This document shows positions 34,301 through 46,400 of a stretch of DNA of 64,000 bases, in pieces (positions within the stretch are counted from its first letter, which is position 1; each line of letters begins with the position of its first letter). The DNA is taken from NCBI GenBank assembly GCA_030998225.1, contig JAPYXD010000698.1:3947001-4011000 (forward strand), written 5' to 3'. This stretch comes from Diplolepis rosae. Taxonomy: Eukaryota; Arthropoda; Insecta; Hymenoptera; Diplolepididae. The translations under genes and the position numbers were made by a program. The notes under the pieces are model-generated. The model ran no database searches. It was not told the DNA's origin and saw nothing but the letters and a program-made list of their open reading frames with translations.

Positions 34301-37300
34301 ACGTTAGGTTCACTTTTTAACTGTTCAATAATCGTATCTCGATCCACAAGTTTGACGTCTTTTTCTGCAATAATCGCACTTAAAGAATTTATTTTCGTCT
34401 GATACTCAGTAAGTTGCGACTCATATTTTAGGATGGTTGCAGATCTTTCAGAAGCGAGTAATAATGCCTTGTTTAGTTGCTCATTAAAAAACGCGTGAAT
34501 ATTATCATCTTGTTCAATTCGCTGTTCATTGTTTACTGAACTAGTTTCTTTAGTGGCTTTTGCATCATTTGTTTCAGTATAACGAAGATGAAACTCACAT
34601 TGCACTTCCACTGAACACTTTTTGACTACGTCTGTTTGAGTCGAAGTAGAATCCATTTCTATTTTCTTCTGCTCAATATCTTTTTTCAACTTTTTGATAT
34701 TTTTGTCATGGTATGCTTTCTTTGCATCACTATCCACTTGCTGTAGAATTTCTTTTTCCTGTTCTGGTTTGTCCTTTATGCCTTCTATTTCTTGCGTACA
34801 CATTTCTTTTTCTCGTTCCGAGTTTTCCACTTGCTGCGTAACAATCTCTTTCTCTCGGTCTAGTTTTTCTTTCCAAACTTTTTGCATATTCAACATTTCA
34901 AATTCCATAGATGTAACAGTTGCTTCATATTCTAATAATTTTCGATTAGCAATTTGTAGTTCGTACTCGAGATGTGAAATTTGCCGTTTGAATTTAAAAT
35001 CCTAAAATGTACAACATGTATCAGTCGACCGAGAAAATTGTAAGATTGATCGCAAAACATGCAGTAAAGAAATAAAAAGAATTTTTAATAAGTTCACTGT
35101 ACTAATTACTTACATTTAGCGTACGTTGAGAATCTTCTGAAAAACGTTGTATTATACCTTGCACATCAGGACTTCCAATCTGCTCTTCTAACATATCTTT
35201 CAAGTGTTCTACTATTTGTAATCGCTTTGATAATACCTCTTGTTGCAGCTTAATTTTATTGTGTTCGTCCTTGTTTTCTTGAGATTTTTTGCTCCATTGT
35301 AATTTTTCATTAAGCAGTTTGATTAGATTCGATTCGTATCTTTCCCACGCAGTAGTTGAAGTCGAGCCTGCATACTGTTGTTGCATGAAACGTATCACTT
35401 CCATGTAGGATCTAAAAAAAAATGTTAAACATATTGCAGGGGAAAATAATACTATTTGTAATTTTTGAAATAGAACTTGAAATTATCCTTACTTGCAGCG
35501 ATTGTTACACTGTTCACGACAATGTTGCATTTGATTTTTTACTTCTTCAAACAACTTCTTAGACTTTTCTAATTCATCTTTCAGATGCAATGAATCATTT
35601 TCCAACAGCTCGTTCTTCTTTCTCAATTCTATTTCAACTGACCTACAATTCGTCAATTCAAAACCTAATCTAGCAATCGTTTCCTTATCCTCGCTAATAG
35701 CTTCCAAATCCAATATTTGATGTCTTAGACTATCCAATTCAACAGTCTTTAATGAATTAACTGTGTAGTGCATTTGAGCTTCTTTTTGTAAAACGTCATT
35801 CAATTGTATTAAGTTTCTGTTTTCTAACTGCAAAGTATCGATTCGCTTTTGGTATTCACGTAACATATCTTCAATGCTCGATTGCTGTAAATTCTCCGAT
35901 TTCATTTCATTACTAAGAGTTTGATGTAATTGTATGAGCTGATCTCTCAGTTCCGAATTCAATGCAGTAGAACGGTTTAGATCTATTTCGATTTGCGTCA
36001 ATTGCTTTCGCATTTTGTCATACGATTGTGACAAACGATCAGAACGTTGTTGTTCTTCAATTAGCTTATTTTTGAGTTCTACTATCTGATTCGAATCATT
36101 TTCTTCTACTTTTGCTGAAGGAGGTTTAAGTTTCTCAGGTTCTTGACGTTTGTCACTTTCTACGACTTGGGTTTTAGCTCTTTCAAGTACTCTATCTTCA
36201 AGCACGCCTCTCAGACGAATGTTACATTCGACATATTTCTCGTTAAGCTCGTTGTACTGTAATGAACTCACAGAATTGAGTAAGTTACTTTGAAGTATAG
36301 AAATTTGATTTTCTAATACTTTTATTCGTTTTTCAGAATCAACTAGATGTCTTTTTAGATTGCTTTCTTTCGCGATGGTTTCTTTTTGCACATGATATAA
36401 TTTGTTAGATTCTTTACTAAGAATTTCTTCAAGTAATGAAGACTTTCTGTTAGCCATTGTAAGTGCTGTAATGGCTTCAACATATTCTTTGCTTTTAGCT
36501 GCTAATGAATTACGGATATCGTCTTCACCTAATTCCAAAAGATTCCAGTTATTTTCATATTCTTGCAATTTTAATTCAAGTTGCATAATCATATCTTTCA
36601 TATCATCGCGTTCCTGATTTAACGAATCCATTTGCTTCTGCCATTCTTCTAAATCGTTTCGATATGCTTCCTGTAGTTTTTCTACTTCAGAAGGATCAAT
36701 TTTAGATTCGTCCGCATCACATTCTTCAACCACAGATTTTTCCTCTGTTGAAGAAAAACCTACTCCTGCTCGTTGAAGTAGAATATCTTTTTTCTTCATC
36801 TCTTTTCTGTGTGAATTAAGAAAACCTCAAAACATGTTTAAATAACATGATAAAACCTTATTATCTGAAATTTATTTACCTTATTTCTTTAAGTTGTCTT
36901 CTCAACTCTGAGTTAATACCTTGTACAACATTTAAACGTTCCTGTAGTCTCATTGCAGGATGATACCATCCTGCCAAATGTCTTATATCCAACGCTTCTA
37001 GTAATCTCTCCAATGTATCAGATTGAATTGCAACCTCACTCTTACCTAAAAAACGTTAATCATTCTATATTGCCTTCTTAAACAAAAATATTCAAATACC
37101 GAAACTTGTGTGTTGTCGATTAATTGAAATTTGTAAGAATGCATGGTGAATTCGAACATAAAGCATTAGGTGCTAATTGGAAGCAAAACTAGCCAACTGT
37201 GCAAAAGAGAAATCCAAACACGTGATAGACATAAAAAAATATTATTAAACATTCACCATCTTGATAACGAATACTGTCCAATATTTCATGCATTCCTTTT

Positions 37301-40300
37301 CTAAGTGCTTCGTTTTCTTCTATAACGATTTGCACGTTATCCTTTATTTTGCTAATTTCAATTTTATCAGACAACCACTCTTTTTCACGCTCGGCAACCC
37401 TAGCATCATCTGATTTTGAAAAATTTTTAGCCGAACCTACAGAATTATCGACTGTATCTGATCTAGCAGATGTACCATTTTGTCCAACAAATTTCGCAGC
37501 TAATTTTTTTAATTTATATTTCAATGTTCTTGTCTGCAAGAGTTATACAATAAGAAACACATGTGAAGTTAAAGTGTTAACTTGTATTATAGCTCTGCAG
37601 TGAAGTTTGGAAGATTTCAATTTTTAAGGGTCTAAATTTAAAAATAATATTTTTCTATGTTAACTTACGTCTGATTTGAGTTCTAGGTTTTCCTCTTTCA
37701 GTACTTTGTTAATATATTCAAGATCGTGTAGTTTCTTTTTATCTTCTTGTCGCCTGTGTTTAACATGATCTATTGAAATTTCTTCATCATCGGTCATTCC
37801 AAGTTTTTCTCTGCAATTAAATAATGTTATGTATAATTGTAGGATTGCTTCAAGTTAACTTAATATTATTATCCGTCAGGTTTGTTTAAAAGTTTACCGC
37901 AGAGAACTTATCTGCAACTCTTGATGTGAGTTTAACTCTTCCAATTTGTTAATAACGTTTACAAGGTCCTTGATGTATTCATTCTTATGATTTAATTGGT
38001 CTTTAACCTCTTTCAACTCACGAAGAGTGTCAGTTAATCCTTGATCTTTATCTTCATATTTCCGTATTGTAGCAAGAGCTTCAAACAACTGTGATAGGTT
38101 ATAAAAATGTAATGATAGACTGCTAGAAACAAAAATATCCACGTATAAAAATGATTAAAACTATCTTACTTCCTTGCTTTTTATTAGGGCATCATTTTCT
38201 GCAGTCGTTAATAAGTTTTGAAGAGTATGAATCTTTTCACTAGCTGCTTGATATTTTTTTAATAAGTCACGGTGCTCTTTCCTTCTTCCACTTCCTTCAG
38301 TCCTGCAAATGTGTATTTGAATTGAAATTAATAGTTTTTTAAAAGAGAAATGTAGATAAAAATTGATGATACTTACGATTTAACAGTGGTTTTCAGCTTC
38401 TCTATTACTAAACAGCCTTCATTAATTTCTGTGACGGCTTCAGAAAGTTTAGTTTGCAATTCTGCTATGACTTTATCACGATGATCAATCTCTTCATTCA
38501 AACTTTCAATCTGAGGTGAAGTTTGGCCTTTAATAAATGTAGATTGTTGTAGTGTATGTGCTAAATTTTCTCTCAACTGTATAATTTCTGCATCTTTTTC
38601 GTCCAAAATGCTCTGCAAGTATAAATTACCTCATGATTCTAGTGAATAATTGTAAAATGCATTGAAAAATGAAATTTACCTTCCACTCTGTGATTCTAGT
38701 ATCGATAGCTGCACCAAAATCATCAATAAGTTTATCTCTATCTACCTGTTGAGCAGCCAATTCCTCAATTTGCGTTAATAGTGCTTTGTTCTCTTGCTCT
38801 AATTGAAATGATTTATCTGTACGAGACAAGAAAATTATATAAGAACACTGATAGCAATTATAACTTGAATTGATATTTAAATTTTTAAAATATCAATTTA
38901 CCTTTATAAACATTAAAATTATCACGTAGAGTATTCATTTCGTCAGTCATCTCATTCATTTTATCTGTCGCATCTTCCATTTCGTCTTTCAATAATGACA
39001 AATTTCTTTTTAGTATTGCATTTTCTTGTTCTAAACCCTATAAGACGATTTTAAGAAAATTTTTAATTGAAGTTTCCTAATAATAGACGTTATAGAGAAT
39101 TTAGTCACTTAAATTAAGCCAGGAGAATTCTACAAATTTTCTGTTAGAATTGCCACAGAATATTCTACGAATTTTATACTGGAATGTTTCCTGCAGATTC
39201 TTCGAAATCCCATTGTAATATTCTCAGAATATTCTTTACATATTGCATTGGTATATTTCGAAGATCTAATCGTATAAATTTTGTACACGTCTAATTAGAA
39301 TATTTAAGGAACTTTGTGGGGAATATTTGATAAAAAATATTTTTAATAAATAATATACCTCAAGTTCTTGCATGAGTGTTTCAATTTTACTGTTTTTCTC
39401 TCTCAACATTTCTTGAACACTTTCTTCGTATCCAGAGTCACGCTTTAAGTACATAGAGATAAAATGTATTTATTGTGCCTTAGAAATGAATTTTGCTTCT
39501 ATTATTAGCAATTTATTACCTGCGAATCCATTCCACTTTCGTCAACCGCCTCCGATTTTCTAGCTGTATACAAAATTATCAATAATACAAGAATACTGTT
39601 TTATTATCGCAAAATTTATATTGTACTATAATTACCTGAGTTTTTTTTGTCAGGAGAATCTTGTTTTAGCAACATACTTTTTTCTTTCAATTCATCACAT
39701 TCTGTTAATAATGATTCGATCTAAAAATAGGTATAATATTTAAATTAATTAGTTGAGTTTGAAATTGTTGTCACTGCCTAAATTCTTTAAATATATAATA
39801 TTTAAATGCACAATTTTAAAAAAATTATTCGCATAGTTAATTATTAATATTTTAAGCATAATAAACGATTAGAAATATATCTATTTAAGAGTACAAATAA
39901 ATATCATTGAATCTTAAATACTCATCATTGTTAGAAAAGTTAAGTTTCATACCTATGTGCATACAAAATTAAGACTCCTTTTTATTTTTGCAGGGTTACA
40001 ATTAATAACGTATTTAATTGTTAAATACTATACTATATTGTCTATACTATGCTATTTATATTTTCTTAAAATAAAAGATTTTATCCTTTAGAATATTTTT
40101 TACCGTTAAAAAACTTGTAGAGAAAACAAAAAGAAATCAGCATAGCATAGTGTTAACAAAATTCCAAAATCTGTATAAACTAATAAAATATTTTCAATTC
40201 CATACACAATCCCAATTAAAAATAACTTACATTGTAAATAAATTTAAAAAGAAAGTGGTAAAAAATGTAAGGACTTGTGACATAAATATTCATCATAGTT

Positions 40301-40512
40301 AAAAGTAATTACGTATAAATAGAACAATCTACCTGGTTATCCTTATATTGTAATATTTCCTGTGACACCTTGAATAGAGCTTTTAGGTTATGCATATCGC
40401 TAGCTTCTTCTACATTGAATTCTATCACCATTGGATAAAGATCTTCTATTTCTTCGTCTTTCAAAGACATTGGATTTATAGATAACACACGCTCCCAATC
40501 CATTGTTACCAT
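31345..40512 (-). CDS. Cep290: CEP290 homologue, ciliary transition-zone coiled-coil protein
   Basis: 23 exons, written high to low: 40512-40333, 39720-39636, 39563-39520, 39442-39359, 39037-38902, 38816-38680, 38612-38377, 38302-38170, 38088-37898, 37810-37669, 37533-37257, 37045-36880, 36806-35493, 35411-35114, 35001-34088, 34018-33797, 33598-33400, 33308-33088, 32984-32837, 32769-32371, 32285-32119, 32010-31812, 31635-31345. The sum is 6,183 nt, exactly 2,061 codons with stop, and every junction I checked keeps phase. The protein is almost entirely heptad-like, Lys/Glu/Gln-rich coiled coil with no enzyme motif. The N-terminus (MDWERVLSINPMSLKDEEIE, then LKALFKVSQEILQYKDNQ) follows the CEP290 N-terminal pattern of W, a -NP-L segment and an LF-x-Q helix. 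CEP290 links microtubules to membrane at the transition zone and gates ciliary entry. The length is near that remembered for fly Cep290 and shorter than the human protein (about 2,480). Start: MVTMDW; the in-frame Met three codons later is equally possible. Confidence 0.92.
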
Positions 40513-40602
40513 TTTTCTGGTAAATTATAATAACTTGTAGCATTTATCAGAACTTTAGTTTTTGTTTTGTATTACTATTTGTTACACAGCAGGCCAATGC
40601 CT

Positions 40603-40617
40603 GTGACATATGGCAAT
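40603..40617 (-). promoter_or_regulatory. Weak X-box-like site upstream of Cep290
   Basis: On the minus strand it reads ATTGCC-ata-TGTCAC, 10 of 12 positions to the RFX consensus RYYNYY-N(1-3)-RRNRAC. It is about 90 bp upstream of the Cep290 start codon. It could be chance. Confidence 0.35.
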
Positions 40618-40982
40618 GGTACGTATAACTTATAACATGGTAGGAGATCACTGTAGTCGTTAAGGACATCAGGAACGAAGCAAGTGAGCGGGAAGGGAAA
40701 TCCATTCATCTGTGAATACTCTACTAGTCTACTACTACCTTTACTACGTAACCGATGTTACATCGTCACATGCAGTGTGTGGTCGCTTTTTCACTCCTAA
40801 TGAACACTATTGCATGAAATGTAATTTTGACCAATAAGAAGCACAACACATAAATTCCCCTTACCTACATAATCTTCAAATCATTACGTATATACTTGCT
40901 ATACTCCACCATATATTTTTACCTCCATGTTTACGACTTTATAAACGCCACGTACTTCCTGACTCCGAACTCCCTACTACCC

Positions 40983-40996
40983 GTTACCATCGAAAC
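40983..40996 (+). promoter_or_regulatory. X-box-like RFX site between Cep290 and Ift88
   Basis: GTTACC-at-CGAAAC matches the X-box consensus RYYNYY-N(1-3)-RRNRAC at 11 of 12 positions; the single mismatch is the first base of the right half. It is about 250 bp upstream of a possible Ift88 5' untranslated donor and 470 bp from both start codons. Known RFX targets in animals include IFT genes, so function is plausible but unproven. Confidence 0.5.
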
Positions 40997-41451
40997 GCAC
41001 GACACAATAAAATATGTGTAATGTATATGTTGACATTTGCTCATCTATATATACTACTGGGCACTTTAATATATTTCATTCACTTAAATGCCGATTTGAC
41101 GATTTCAGTTCTTTAACAAAAACAATTGATAATTTTATTCCTAATAAGGTATAGTTTAATTCCAACGCCATAAGTAATAGAGAGTGTGGATCTAAAATCT
41201 TGACGATATCTTTTAACTGAAGTACAAAAAGGTGAGTAATTTGTTTTTTCAAAAGTTCCCCATATACTTTAGAAAATTTCAAAAATATTTTAAAAGAATC
41301 TAATACCTACTTTTACAAGTATTTATAACGTTTTATATATTAAAATGATTTATACATATATGTATTTCTTTTTTAGAGAATTCAATATATTCCTTGGTCG
41401 AATTATCCAGTCTTTTTTGAGATGATATACTGCAATTTTTATTAAACAATC

Positions 41452-43377
41452 ATGTTAATGACACAACAAATTATTGATGATGATATATATGCTGGATACA
41501 ATGATTACCCCTCAGTGTACAGTACGAAAGATCTTGACCAGGATGAAGTGTTTCAAGAAGCGATTAAAACGAGTTATTCTAAGAGGTCTATTGTAAGTGC
41601 AGAACTGTGATTTGATATTTTATCATTACAGCGAAAATGCCATGAAAAATTTTTTAATATATTTAAGTATTCATCTTTTAGATGACACCGAAAACTCCTG
41701 GTACAGCCATGCGATTTGGAACAGCATCTGGTGTAAGTTTCAGTATAAAAAATATCAAACATGATTTTGTTTACTTCCCTTGTAGAAAAAAATAATTGGA
41801 CCCGATTGATCCGATTGACCCCATTTCAAAAACATCATTGAAACCGATTTATTAATCGAATTCAATCAGGCGATATCATTTTAAATCCGATTAATAAATC
41901 GGTTTCAATGATGTTTTTGAAATAGGTTCAATCGGATCAATCGGTCCCAATCGGGTCTAATTATTTTCTTTTACAAGGGTTATTAAATAGAGACAAATTT
42001 AGTGCGCTAAAATTTCATATAAAATATTTTCACAACCAAGTTTTAAATTGTATTTCTAGCTTGATTTAAAATTTTGAAACAAATATTTTCAAACTTCAAC
42101 TGTCGTATAAACATTTACTTTATTGTAATTAATTATATAATTGGTGACTTTAATTTTCTTTTGTTTGACAGTTTCACAGAGGAGGTACAGCCGGTCGGTT
42201 AGATACGGCTGGACCTCGTCCTATGACAGCAGTTCGAGGTGCTGGTTACACCAGTAGCAGTCGACAGCCTTTTGATCCTCTAAACATGGGAAGTAGCTCT
42301 AGAGGTCCTGCGCCACCATTAGAAAAAGAAAAAGAAAATACGTAAGCATATGAAAAAATGTTCTCATGAGAATTATAATATTCGTGAAGCAAAAAATATA
42401 GGAAGGTGAATCTAATAAAATTTTAGACTATTTTCGTAGAAGCCTTTAAACGTTTTACACCTTATACAGGGTGAGTTTTTTATCTTAAGACACCGAAATG
42501 TCTCAAGAAATACGCATCGTATGAAAATAATGTTCTGAATAAAAACTTTTTATTTTCGAAGGGGAAAAGCGACTCCGCAAAAATTTACCCCACACGTATT
42601 TTTAAAAGTTGGATCCGAATCTGCAATTGAAAATAGGGGTTTCTATTTGAAATTTCAAATCTGCCCCCCTTCCACCCCCAGAGTGTGGGGTAAATTGTTT
42701 CGGAGTCACTTTTAACCCTCGAAAATAAAAAGTTTTTATTGTGGACATTTTTTTCGCACGCTGCGTATTTCTTAAGATATCTCAGTGTCTCAAGATAAAA
42801 AATTCACCCTCTTTAAGATTCTTGCATAATAAGCTTTGAAGTTTTTAACAGCTAAGAATAATTTGGAAAACTAGATATTCTCTAATTTGTCAATTTTAAT
42901 TTTTCAAGACCAGAAGAGAAAATCAAAGCTGCTGAAAGAAGAATAATGGAGCTAATAGAAAGCTCAGCTGAAGCGGCATGTGAGAATAATATGAGTGTAG
43001 CATTGGAAAGAGCGAGAGAAGCCTCTGCGAGAGAACGCGCTTTAATCAGACTACAAGAGCAAGCCGGACTTAGTGACAATCACAATTTAGACTTAACTTT
43101 TGCAGTAATTAAATATCTAAATATTTTGATTGAGAGTTTAACCTTTAACGGTCACATCAAAACGGACCTCAAGCAATTCAAGTGGTGCTCAAAGGCACAG
43201 TATTTATTATTTTGGAATATAGAAAAAATCAGAGTATTATTTAAGCCTTTTAGAATTAGGATCAATAGGTTTTTTGAAAATGTGTTATTTTTAATATATT
43301 TTTAAAAGTCGTGAGAAAAATGTTTCGACACTTTTGCTGGGGTTTACTGGACCTCCGGTGACCGTTAAGGGTTATAC

Positions 43378-43417
<40 letters not shown>

Positions 43418-46400
43418 TATATTCATGTATATATGTTAATATTTGAATTGCATTATTTAACAGGTACTTTTTAATTTAGCAAGTCAGTATGCAAACAACG
43501 AATTATACACTGAAGCTATAGCGACGTATCAGGCAATCACAAGGAATAAAATGTTTAGTAATAGTGCGAGATTAAAAGTTAATATGGGTAATATCTATTT
43601 TAAAATGGGACAATTACCACAAGCGATTAAAATGTATCGAATGGCTTTGGATCAAGCACCAACAGCTTACAAAGATTTGAGGTATATTGAATTAATTTAA
43701 AAATAAATCTATTTGAAACTAGATATATTTATTAGATTGAATTTGTGCTTTAAAGAAGTGATACTTTTACAGAATAAAAATAATGCATAATATTGGAATG
43801 TTGTTTGTGCAAATGGGACGATTAGAAGAAGCGGCTAATAGTTTTGAGTGGGTCATGAGAGAAAGGCCAGAATTCAAAGCGGGTTTGCATGCCGTTTTAT
43901 GTCATTTTGCATTATCCCATCAAGATAAAATGAAAAGAGGGTTTTTAGAACTCTTAGAAGTTCAACTTAATATAGATGAAGAAGACAAATATAGTATAAG
44001 TACCGTAAGTTGTGCTGAGCTGCATATTTATGTATCTGACTATCCTGCTGAAAATCCCAATAAAAACGTTTACCTTTTTATTCTCTTCGAATTCTTAGGA
44101 TGATGTCGCTGCAAATATATTGAATGAAGTTATAAAAAATGATGATTTATCTAAACTGGAAAGAGAACTGAAATCAGAAGCAGAAAAAGCTATTCTTAAT
44201 GCAGCGAATCTCATTGCTCCTGTAATTGAAGATTCACTTACAGCTGGGTTTGCTTGGTGCGTTATTCAAATTATCAATTATTTAAGAATTCTTTAAAATG
44301 TACATTAATTGCTGCAATTTATGCTTGAACATTAATTAGGTGTGTGGATGCTATTAAATCTTCGGCGTATAGTAGCCTTGCTGCAGATTTGGAAATCAAT
44401 AAAGCGATGGTATTGCTTCATAATCGGGAAACGCAGTTAGCAATTGATACTTTAAAAATGTTTGAAAATCGAGACTCTAAAGTTGTCAGTTCTGCGTCGA
44501 CTATGCTTTCGTTTATATATTTTCTTGTAAGAATTAAAACCTCATTTAAAAAAAGATTATTTAAATATAACTTGAGATTAAGGCCATTTAAAATCAGACA
44601 GACCAACTTCAAGTCGCAAAAAATAGTTTTCGACTAAATAAATAAATTTACAAAATAGTAGCTAAGCTTGTGAAAAACAAAACGTTTTTATCATATAAAA
44701 CGAAGATAAGTTTTAATTAAGCTAATTTATGTTTTTCTAGAAAATTATTTCATTTTACAAACAAAATATTTCGTTGACGACCGCCCTGCTGGAAGTAAAA
44801 AGATTGAAAAAGATAGGAACTGGGGGATGGGAAAAGTTAGAACATTTCTATCTCTTTCAACCTATGTCTGGTAATATCTCTTTTTCTATCCCTTATTCTA
44901 TCCGCCGATTAAAGTAGTATCTATCTTTTTCTATATTTTTCTCTATCTTCCGTGATGACCGTGATCAGCCACTTGTATCTTTTTCTATCCCTCATTTATC
45001 TCCCCATAGTGCAGTTCTAAGAAGTATTGTGTCCATTTTACATAGGGGAAGACTATTACTTCATTGACCATAAAATATAATTACCCTTATAGAAAAAGAA
45101 TATAAAATATCTTAGTAGTGGACTGAACTTCTTTTATTGTAAGGAGAGATAATGAGGGATAGAAAGAGAGTTTAAATTTTGTAATAGGGAGAGATAGGCA
45201 TCGACTAGATTGGCAAGAAGATAGAAAAAGATTCACGTGAATAGATAAAGGATAGAATGAGATAGAAAAGGGGAGATTGAAAAAGATAGACGTGAATTTA
45301 GAATGAAAAAAAGATAGAATTGGATAAATTATCTCTATTTTTTCCTATAATAAAGATTCAAAAGGATAAGATTTCTATCTTTTTACTTGCAGCAAGGCGA
45401 TTTTATGAGTTAAAGTTGGTTAGTCTGCTTAGTTTGAAATAGATTTTGTGACAAAAAAAAACTCCTGAATATGTTTAAGCAAGGGGATTACGATCTAGCC
45501 GAAAAATGCGGTGAAGCAGCTAGTAAAGCGGATAGTTACAATGCAGCGGCGTACGTTAATCTGTCTGCATGTGCAATAAAGAAAAATGAATTTCACAGAG
45601 CTAGAGAATTACTGTTATGCGCCCTGGAAAGTGACGCAAGTCATGTACAAGCTCTTTATAATTTCGGTATGTAAGTAGGAAGAAGGAAATGTCGAACAAT
45701 CCAAATTTGTAAATAATTTTATTGATCCCTCTTTCCAGGTTTAATATACAAGAAGCAAAATATGTTCGAAGAAGCGTTGGAATGTTTTTGGAAATTAAGA
45801 AATATCGTACATTATGATCCACAAACGCTATATCAAATTGGCCATTTGTATCAGCTTTTGAATGATGTGGATCAAGCAACAGAATGGTACGTAATTAAGT
45901 TAATACATGTTTAGCAATTTATCACTTGAGATTTCTTAACATTTAAGTGAAAATTGAATATTTTTTCTTAGGTATAATCAGTTACTGGGAATAATTCCAT
46001 CGGATCCAGGAGTTTTTCAAAAGTTAGGTGAAATGTATGACGCTATAGACGACAAACAACAAGCATATCAATTTTACAGTGAAGTGAGTAATGCATATAT
46101 TTTCTACAAGTAGATTCTCTCTCTATGAACTGGAAAGAGAAATCTGTGTTTAAGTAGCAACCCAAAGTAACAAGATCAACATAATGTAGATAGTGGGGCA
46201 TCCAATCTGTGTTTAAAGTGGGTCTGATTTAATTTCCCTTGAACCTGAAACTTTTAACAGAATGGAAGCCTTTCTACAAATATGTATTAGTATTATTAAT
46301 AAGCTTCGAAGTTTTTAACAGCTAAGAATAATTTGGAGATGAAGAACTTGGTGACGATTTCTACGATTTCTTCTACTTTTTAAAGCATAAAATTTGATAT

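Larger units (their letters stand above)
40513..41451. promoter_or_regulatory. Bidirectional promoter region between Cep290 and Ift88
   Basis: A 0.94-kb gap between divergent start codons with no recognisable repeat in a window otherwise crowded with them. It has two X-box-like inverted half-site pairs (40603-40617 and 40983-40996) and a CCAAT-type motif (gaccaataag, near 40828). A possible 5' untranslated intron of Ift88 runs from donor aaaag|gtgagt at 41232 to the acceptor ending at 41376. Co-regulation of the pair is inferred from their shared ciliary role. Confidence 0.6.
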
